A stretch of DNA of 64,000 bases from Pleodorina starrii (Eukaryota > Chlorophyta > Chlorophyceae > Chlamydomonadales > Volvocaceae). Both the position numbers and the translations under genes were made by a program. Within the stretch, counting starts at the first letter, position 1. Each line of letters starts with the position of its first letter. Positions 56,043 through 64,000 of this stretch are shown here, piece after piece. The stretch spans positions 930,001-994,000 of the forward strand of contig BRXU01000001.1 of the NCBI GenBank assembly GCA_030267565.1. Direction: 5' to 3'. The notes beneath the pieces are model-generated. The model was not told the DNA's origin. It searched no databases and saw nothing but the letters and a program-made list of their open reading frames with translations.

Positions 56043-59000
56043 ATGCATGTGTTCACTAGATGTTTCTCAGGTTCTGGCGACCGAAAGAAGAAAGGCTTGC
56101 CCACTGCTGTTCGTGCGGCACCGACGGGGTCGGGGCTGTTCAGAGCGACAGCTACCAAAAGGGATACGGATACCGAGTTCACCTCTATTGTTAGCGCGGT
56201 GGCTCTGGATGCACTCGAATCCCCTCCGCATACGAGCCGGCGTACGTTACTGCCGGCGAACGTATCGAACAAGGTGAGACCGCTCCCCCCCCGACACGTC
56301 AGCCCTGAAAATTCTTCAATGTTATCATCCGGGTATTAATTCACATTTTGCAGATTGAACAGCAGCTGCGGGACTCGCTAGTCCTCGGTTGCATGCCCGC
56401 TGCGGTCACCATTACAACGCTCGACGGCAGGATCCTGCATCAAAATCCCCAGAGCCGGCTCTACTACGGGAACCGCTTCTCTTACCCAGCTGCTGACGCC
56501 TCCAACCCACAGTCCCAGGCGTCCGACGACGTCCTCGCGCTGCTGTTCGCGTTCGAACCGGCGAAGCTGGCCCGAATGCTCGAGACGCTCGCGGCGACCG
56601 GCGGCGCGGGCCTCTGGAAGGGTGAGGTGTACGTGTTTGTGGGTGCGCTGGGCGTGAGGAGCTTTCCCTAAGCGGAATGGCCAACAGAGGGTAACAGCAA
56701 AAGCCAGGGGAAGGGGGCCAAGGTAGCTCTGGGGGTGCCCAACCCGCACGCTAGGCTGTAGCGCTGCGCTGCGGGTTCACTGCGCGGCGCGGCGCAGCTA
56801 CAGTACTGCATCGGCTGTGCAGCCGTCACCAGCTGCAGGTCGTGGTAAATGGGTGCCTGTTTAGGCGCGAGTCTGCGGGCCCAATTGGGTCGCCTCCTGT
56901 GATTGTGCATCAGAGGAGGTCGATGGGGCGCGCAGCTCAGTTTGAGCCCACACCCGCAGTCCGGGAGCGTCCGTAAGCCACTCGCTGGTATACGGACTTG
57001 CGGTGCAACGGCAGCAACAGCAGCATGTCTTCGCCAGCACTCGAAAACCCGCACACGCCCCGCCGCCTCGTCCGCTGACGAATGCCTCCTCGGCAACCCC
57101 TGCCTCTTTGCCTGCCGCCCTCCTGCCGTACTTTTTCGTACCGTACAGCCGTGGTGCGCGTCCCCCACTGCCTCGACGCCACGTGTCTGGAACTGGAGGC
57201 GTGCCTCCGCACCCACCCCCACCCCCACCACCTCCTCCTCCTCCAAGAAGAGGGAGAAGATGATGGCGGCGGCGGTGACGGCAGAGGCGACGACGGCGGC
57301 GGCGGCGATGATGCGTGCCGTGCTGGCCCGCGCATCGGCGGCCGGCCTGCTCCCATCGTCCTGGGCCAACACCGTAACCATCAGCACCATCAGTATCCTC
57401 AGGAGCGCCGGGACGACGCTGGGGATCCAGATCCAGATCCAGGTGCAGCACCCGGGGGCGCAACGGCACCGGGCCCGCAACGCTCGCCGACGCAATCGCC
57501 GTCGGGCGCCGCCGGGGGCGCCACGGTCCGGCCAAACACGACCGGCAGCCGCTCGATGTCGCTGGGCCGCAGCGCCAGGGGCGGCTTCGTCAGCTTGGGC
57601 GGTAGGGTGATGAGCAAGACGCTTGGGCGCGCGTACGGGTCATCGGGCGCAGACCCCTCGGGCGCCCACGCACCCACCACCACCGCCTGCCTCTTGAGCG
57701 CCGCCGGAACCGCCACCGCTACCGCCACCACTACGACCACCACCATCACCACCGGCGGCGGCCTCCGATCCTTCCTGAGTAGCTTCCAGCTGCCCATGTC
57801 AGTCTCGGCGTCGGCGTCGGTGCCCGATGGCCCACGACCCGCCGGTGGCACCACCGAGGGCATCAGCACCCGGCCCTCCGTCGCTTCGCTTCAGATGTGC
57901 GACAGCGGCTTCGGCCAGCACGTCCTCGCCGGCGGCGGCAGCGCCCCTGCCAGCAGGATCATCGCGGCGGCGACTGCGGCGACGGCGACGACAGCGGCGG
58001 CGGCGGCGGGGGGCGTGGGCGCCGCGCAGCAGCGGCTGGCGCCGCCGGGCGGAGGCAGGGCGGCCACGCGAACGCAGCTGGGCTTGGGCGGCGCGAGCCT
58101 GGCGATGTCGGGCAGCTCGGTGGATCGGGCTATGAGGACGACGACGACGTCGATGCTGCTGCTGGGCCCGAGCTGCAACAGCGGCGTGCACGACCCGCTA
58201 GGTGTGTGGGTGCGTTGGTGGCTCGGTGCGTGACGGCTTTCTTTCAGTCTCTCCCTTCCTGGGTTTCAAACGGGTTGCTTCAGCCAGCGCTGTACGCGTT
58301 TCGAAGCGCAATGCAGTGCAGCGTTGTTGTGTTGTGGGTTGGGTACATGGGTAGATCTCTTTCGTGGTGCCGCGAGCCTTGCTGGAGCGTGGCTGTGGCA
58401 GGCAGGCTGGCTGGCTCGCTCGCTGACCTCTGACCGTCGCCCCCTCACGCTCCACCTCCCTCGTCCTCCTCTCGCCGCCCGCCTCCCCAACCCCCAACCC
58501 GCAGCCACCTCGACCTTCGCAACGCTCGTCACCGCCCCGCCAAGACACCCCAGCTCCACCTTCAAAGCCGCCGCCAACGCGCCGTCCCCAACCCGCGCGC
58601 CCCTCGTCCCCTCCGCCAGCTCCCGCATAATCGCAGCGGCGGCGGCGGCGACGGCGTCAGCGCCGTCGCCACCGTCGCAGCCCTCTCCCGCCGCCTCCGC
58701 CGCCGTGCCTCCGCCGCCGCCGCCGTTAACCCACAGCGCCAGCCTGAGCCACACCCGCCCCCGCCCCCCGCAGCGCCGCACGGCATCTTTCTACATGGCC
58801 GCAGGCTCCCACCACCACCAACCGCATCACTCTGCCAGCCTGAACACGGGCTGCAGGAGCTTCAGCGCCTCCTCCTCCCGAGCGCTTACCTTTGCCCTCT
58901 CCCTGGGCACCTCCCCCTTGATGCAAGCGCCGCCGCCGCCGCCACCGCCGCCGCCGCCGACGGCGCTCCTGCCGCTGTCTGACGTCCCAGAGCTCCCCGC

Positions 59001-62000
59001 CGCCGCCGCCGGCGCCGCACTGCGTCCCGCCTTTCGAAGCGTCACCCTGGGCGGCATGCGGGGGAGCGCGGGCGCTGGCGGCGGCAACGCGCCCGCCATC
59101 CCCCGCCGCGCCAGCCTCTCGCGCTTCACCGCTGACCGCCTGAATTGGTCGGCGTCTCACTCCATTGGGCGAGTAGCGCCCCGATCGACGGAATGTGACG
59201 CCGCCGCCGCCGCCGCCGCCGGAGGAGGAGGCTCCGGCGCCGCCGGCTTCGACGGCGCGGCGGAGGCGGTGGCGAAAGCCGCCGCCGTCGCCAAGGCCTC
59301 AGATGAGAGGGCGCCGCCGCAGCTGTTGAGCCCCGGCATGAACGCGGCAGGGACGGCGGCAGCGATGCCGGTGGCGATCCCGGGGTCTACCGACTGGGCT
59401 TCGTTGCAGCTGCCCTGGGAGATGTCCGCTCAGATGAGCGGAGACGGGGCCATGTTCGGATTGCCCTTCGGCGGCCCCGACACTGACGCTGCCCTACCCG
59501 GAAGGCTTTCCGTATGCAGCGGCGTCGCGCGGTCTGCGCTGGCGGGCTTTGCCACCGCGGCGCTCCAGTCGCCGTCGCCTGTCGCCACCGCCGCCGCCGC
59601 CGCGCGCGGCGTTCCTGCGCGCGGCAGAGCTCTAGCAGCGTCGGCGGTGGCGGGCTCGCCCGCCGGCGGCAGCCAGACGCGGTCTCACTGGCTGCCGGCG
59701 GCAGCGGTGGCGGAGGAGGACGGCAGCGGCAACGCCTCCAGCAGCCCCGCCAGCGGCGGCGACGACGACGACGACGACGGCGACGAGCTGCTGCATCAGG
59801 TCTCTGGGGAGATCCGGGCGCTGGCCGATGGGTCGTTGGTGCTTCCGCACGATGAGGACCACGCCGAAGTGGACTGCCGGCGCGGCGGCGGCGGCGGCGG
59901 CGCCCGGGGTGCCCGAACCGTGTCTGTGGAGTTGTCGCCGTTCCTGACGCAACACGTGTTGATGGAGGAGCATGAGCAGGAGCGGGAACGTGAGGAGGAG
60001 CGGGAGGAGGAGCGGAAGCGGGAGGATGCCGCCGCGGTGGCGGCGGCCGCGAATGCTGCGGCTGTTGCGGCCGCGGCGGCGGCGGCGGCTGCGCAGGAGT
60101 GCTGGCACGAGGTCTGGGTGTCCGGGATGAAGGACCCGGTCACGGGCGAGGAGGTGTTGGTGGTGACCCAGACGGACGTGACGGCCAAGGTAGGTAAGGG
60201 GTAGGTAGGTAAGGGGTAGGTAGGTAGGTTGGTAGGTAGGTAGATAGGTAGATAGGTAGGTAGGTAGGTAGGTAGGTAGGTAGGTAAGGGGTAGGTTAGG
60301 TAGGTAGGTAGGTAGGTAGGTAGGTAGGTAGGTAGGTAGGTAAGAGTACACTGCTGGTAGGGGTAGATGCGTGTATCAGCACACGCATCTACACATGCAG
60401 ATACGGGCCTACACACGTATCGTATTTTGGGTGTGCGGTGGTGCCTCCCCGTTGTTTTGGGCCCCTGCCCCAGGGGCAGAGGGCGTTCGGAGGCGTTCTT
60501 TTGTGTAGAGCGCTAGAGCCTCGAGAGCGCGCGAGTAGGCTGGCCCGGAAGGGGGTGAGAGCTGGTTTTGGTAGGGGTTTGTTGAGGTGTGTAACGCCCC
60601 TCGCGCGGCTCTCGCTTATCGCGGCCCGCAGTCGTCTGAGCAGCTGAGTTGGTTAGCCAGGGGCCGTGGAGGGTGCCCCTGGCTGGCGCGTGTGAGGGAG
60701 CGAGGCGCGCGCGGCGGGACAGACGGACGTAGCCGCGCGCCCGCCCCTGCGCTGTGTCTCGGCCCGGTCAGGGCCCCCGGTGCTCGTCCTGCCTCAGGGC
60801 GAGTCGCCCACAGTGTAACACCCGTTAACACGTACTGTACTGTACTGTACTGTACTGTACTGTACTGTACTGTACTGTACTGTACTGTACTGTACTGTAC
60901 TGTACTGTACTGTACTGTACTGTACTGTACTGTACTGTACTGTACTGTACTGTACTGTACTGTACTGTACTGTACTGTACTGTACTGTACTGTACTGTAC
61001 TGTACTGTACTGTACACGCAAACGTGGCGATAACGTTCGTTGCAAAACCACACACTATCCTTGTGCAACGTATTGCCATCGCACCACGCGCAGGTGATTG
61101 CCGAGCGGCACCTGGCTCTGGTGATGGAGACGGAGCACCGCCTGGTGGAACAGCTCTTCCCGCGACACATACTGCAGTACATCACGGAGGAGTGGACGGC
61201 GGAGGCCACGACCGGCGCCGCCGGCGCCCTGGTCGCCGGCGGCAGCACCAACGGCGGAGGCGCTGGCCGCGGCTGCTGCGGCGGCGGCGGCAGCTTCCGC
61301 TGGCGACCCGTCATACGTGACTGCACCTCGCTGGCTACCACCCACTCGGAGGTGGGTTAATGGATTTGCGCGCGGCGCGGCGCGGCGCTGTCCGGTTATT
61401 TTTATTTGAAATCAAGGGCCGTATTGTGCTGTACGGAAATGTACTGCCCCAGGCAACGAAGGGCGGAATGGGGCTACCTGGGGAGTACGGGGTGCGCGCG
61501 ATAGATGGGGGTTGTGGCTCTCATTGCGTGCTGCCAAGTGCTGCCGATGCGTGGGCCCCCGCCATTGCACCACGCGTCCACACCACACCAGACACCACAT
61601 CATATGGCACCACATAACACCACACGGCATCGCACGGGTCACGTCGCGTCGACCATCTCCTTGAAATGCGGTGTTTCTTTCCTACATTTCTGAGCCTCAT
61701 GCCCTCTCGTCATCCTGCCTCCGCTCGTGGTCACGATTCTGCCTGGCGCCGGCTCCCGGCTGCCCCTGCCGGACCCCTCCGTCCCGTGCTGCTACCCGTC
61801 CACTCCCCAGGTCACGCTCCTGTTCGCAGACATCAAAGGTACGACATGTATGTACGGCACGTCGTGCGGTGGCCGGCCGGCCCTTACTCGGCGATACGTA
61901 GGACTTCCCTGCGTTTAGGCAGCACGCAGGGTGCCGGACATTGTGTGTAAATGTGTATCTGCTGCTGCTGCTGTTGTGCGGGGCGGGGCGGGGCGGGGCG

Positions 62001-63634
62001 GGGGGGGGCGTGTGTGGGCGCGGAGATGGGGAGGGGAGGGCGGGCGGCGCTAGACCAGCAGGCAGGCACGATGCTGTTGATTGCTGAAGCGCCACCCGCC
62101 CCGCAGCTCCTCTCTCCGGGCGCCCATCCAGCCGCCGCAAGCAAAGGCCGCAACGCCGCATGCGACCTACCTATCCATCTAACCCCACTTGCTGCACGTG
62201 CGGTAGCTCGGGGTTATACACCCCGTGTGTGTGTACCTCCCACCTACGCACGATGTCCCACCGGCACGAGCCCACGCAGCACGCACCCGCCCACTTCTTG
62301 TGGGCTCATTTTCTTGTCTCTTTTCACCCCCCACTTGGCGGCGCTGACGCCTAGCTAGCGGGCTAAGGGGGCCTTATCGATCGCGCGCGCGTGCACCTTC
62401 CTACTTGTCTGTCATCCATCCATCCATCCATCCATCCATCCATCCACCTATTTGTTCCTCGCTCGCGCCATCCAGGCTTCACCCCGATGTGCAAGGAGGT
62501 GGAACCGCGGCAGGTGGGTTTGTTGGGAAGGGGCGGGCGGGGGGGGAGGGAGTGACACACATGCATGGGGTCTTGGGGTGCGATGTTTGCGGAGCGGTGC
62601 CGGCCTGAGCGGAGCGGAGCAGGTCTGTCTGTCTGTCGGCCTTTCTGTCTGTCTGCCTGCCTGACCAGCACGAACTGCGGAGATCCCCCGCCCACCCAGG
62701 TAAGCAAGGGCGGCCGTATGGCTGATACTGGCTGGTATGCCACCCAACATCGGTACACTCCGCGTGGATCCAAACCATGCCTTCGTTGAGCCGCCTTTGG
62801 GATCCCGCTACCTACCGCCGCGCTCGCTTCCTGCTGCTGCTGCTGTTGCTGCTGCCGGCTGCCTCGTTGCCAAACAAACCGACGCTTACGTACTTGCCCC
62901 TTTGCGCCATCCAGACCATGACGCTGCTGAATGAGCTGTACAGTCGGTACGATGCGCTGCTGGACAAGTACGGCGTGTACAAGGTGCGTGCGTGCGGCAC
63001 CGTTACGTCCATACGAACATACATACATACATACCCACATACATGACATGCGCCCGCACCTGCCGTACATCCATCCACTAGACGGACTGCACTCGCACCC
63101 GCACCCGCATTCGCACCCGCTAGGTAGAAATTCACGCAAGGCTGGTGCTGACTGCTGAGCCTCGCTCCCAGAATTCGCTGCCGTGCGGCGGTCCGGTTGA
63201 GTTGATTTGCAAAGAGCTGTTGCAACGAAAGAGACCGAGAGGCCTCCGCTGAGCCTCGCTCGCGTGGGCCCATCGGCCTCGCTCCTGGCCGCGGCAGACG
63301 TGGGCTGCCGCGGGCTTGTGGACACAATCCCCGGGTGGCCGCTGCGTGGGCTTTGCATTGATTTTAACTTTTGCCCCGGTTTGGTACTACGTACGGCTAC
63401 ACGGGGCATACATACATATATGTGTGTGCACATTCGCTACGCTGCGCTACGGTTGATAGCATGGATGTATGCGATGGATGGCTGGATGGCTGCATGCAGG
63501 TGGAGACCATCGGCGACTGCTACTTTGTGGCTGGCGGGCTGATCGCTGAGGACGAGGACGGCATGGCGGCGGTGTGCGACCGGAGCAGCCGGGAGGACCC
63601 ACTGCACGCGGAGAAGGTGTTTGAGTTCGCAAAG
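56043..63634 (+). CDS. PAS-containing class III nucleotide cyclase (probably guanylate cyclase-like), partial
   Basis: Nine exons join in phase: 56043-56273, 56354-56621, 57149-58201, 58505-60189, 61094-61351, 61811-61838, 62476-62513, 62915-62983, 63500-63634. About 1,255 residues are visible and the gene continues past the window. A PAS domain (about 78-205) starts with IEQQLRDSLVLGCMPAAVTI and TLDGRILHQNPQS. About 850 residues of Ala/Gly/Pro/Ser-rich sequence follow, then a second PAS-like end (WHEVWVSGMKDPVTGEEVL). A helical linker (VIAERHLALVMETEHRL) precedes the catalytic domain. VTLLFADIKGFT supplies metal ligand D1172 and VETIGDCYFVAGG supplies D1216. E1212 sits where guanylate cyclases have Glu and adenylate cyclases have Lys. 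The start codon is uncertain; TTTCTCAG before 56,071 could be a splice acceptor, with receptor or membrane exons further upstream. Confidence 0.72.
60190..60345. repeat. (GTAG)n microsatellite at a splice donor
   Basis: Repeated GTAGGTAG with GATA and GGGGTAG interruptions starts at the donor of the exon ending at 60,189, so the array offers many extra GTAGGT donor-like sites. Confidence 0.9.
60832..61014. repeat. (TGTAC)n pentanucleotide array in an intron
   Basis: About 36 perfect TGTAC units stand without interruption in the intron before the exon starting at 61,094. All frames are open only because the unit lacks stops in phase; it is not coding. Confidence 0.95.
62410..62450. repeat. 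(ATCC)n microsatellite in an intron
   Basis: Nine to ten ATCC units lie just before the acceptor at 62,475, where they add to the pyrimidine tract. Confidence 0.85.
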
Positions 63635-63892
63635 GTAGGCGCGGCGCGGCGCGGTGCGGTGCGGTGGTATGAGCGAGTATTAATACGGGCATTATTTACT
63701 GGTGTGCGTGCGCGGAAGGTTTCGTGCTGTGCCGTGCGGTGCGTACCGCGGCACGTCCGTACGTCCGCACGTACGATGCAGCCTATCAACGCACACGCAG
63801 GGGAACGTACGCATTGACGTGCATGGAGCGGGGCCGCACCGACTTTATTTGCGGACCTGCCTACCGTGCGCTGTCCATCTCAGCAGTGTCCA

Positions 63893-64000
63893 TCCATCTA
63901 TCCATCCATCCATCCATCCATCTATCCATCCATCCATCCATCCATCCATCCATCCATCCATCCATCCATCCATCCATCCATCCATCCATCCATCCATCCA
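63893..64000. repeat. (ATCC)n microsatellite running off the window end
   Basis: More than 25 ATCC units with a few ATCT variants fill the last 108 bases of the window, presumably in the next cyclase intron. Confidence 0.95.

Noticed and set aside
60616..61341. Open frames made of STVQY or CTVLY repeats
   Set aside because: They only translate the (TGTAC)n intron array.
63893..64000. Regular repeats that might suggest a CRISPR array
   Set aside because: Four-base microsatellite without spacers in a eukaryotic genome; the same holds for the other arrays in the window.

Overview
The window looks like nuclear DNA of a volvocine green alga (Chlamydomonas/Volvox/Gonium group). The genes are GC-rich and cut into many short exons. 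Introns carry simple repeats and runs of GTACGTAC. One gene ends with the chlorophyte-type TGTAA polyadenylation signal, a CCCTAAA telomere-like tract is present, and there is a cluster of flagellar-type and class III cyclase genes. No bacterial operon structure, rRNA, convincing tRNA or CRISPR array was seen. The species is inferred from gene content, not proven. All exon models were built by eye from open frames, GT/AG sites and codon phase.

Left end (1-11,000) is mobile DNA. On the minus strand, 396-4134 encodes the N-terminal part of a Helitron-like polyprotein that leaves the window on the left. It has a membrane region with an internal duplication, a ubiquitin-like domain ending in LRGG, a CCxC zinc-finger-like segment and a DUF6570-like domain. 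After GC-rich repeats and two copies of a stem-loop unit comes a 5'-truncated LINE on the plus strand (about 5219-10,790) with reverse-transcriptase thumb, RNase H and a CCHC plus PD-(D/E)xK endonuclease, as in Dualen/RandI elements. Its reading frame is broken by two adjacent perfect palindromes (5897-6002 and 6005-6080). A tract of about 180 bases containing only A and T follows it.

Middle left (11,833-25,468, plus) is one 25-exon gene. In a phase-consistent model it encodes a secreted protein of about 1,368 residues that joins a plant-type heme peroxidase to a CotA/bilirubin-oxidase-like multicopper oxidase. About 5 kb of apparently gene-free, repeat-bearing DNA follows.

Middle right holds two head-to-head genes separated by 284 bases. 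On the minus strand (30,580 to about 36,304, with upstream membrane exons reaching 38,554) is a DGAT2-type acyltransferase with an unusual set of N-terminal membrane segments. On the plus strand (38,839-50,222) is a protein of about 1,379 residues with two adenylate-kinase domains (the second lacking the P-loop lysine), four IQ motifs and two nearly identical guanylate-kinase domains. This resembles flagellar central-pair nucleotide kinases such as FAP42.

Right end: 50,353-56,042 has no gene I can support, only small repeats and a possible SINE-like unit. From 56,043 to the window edge is the N-terminal and central part of a PAS-containing class III nucleotide cyclase, continuing past base 64,000. 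Its long introns contain expanded (GTAG)n, (TGTAC)n and (ATCC)n arrays.
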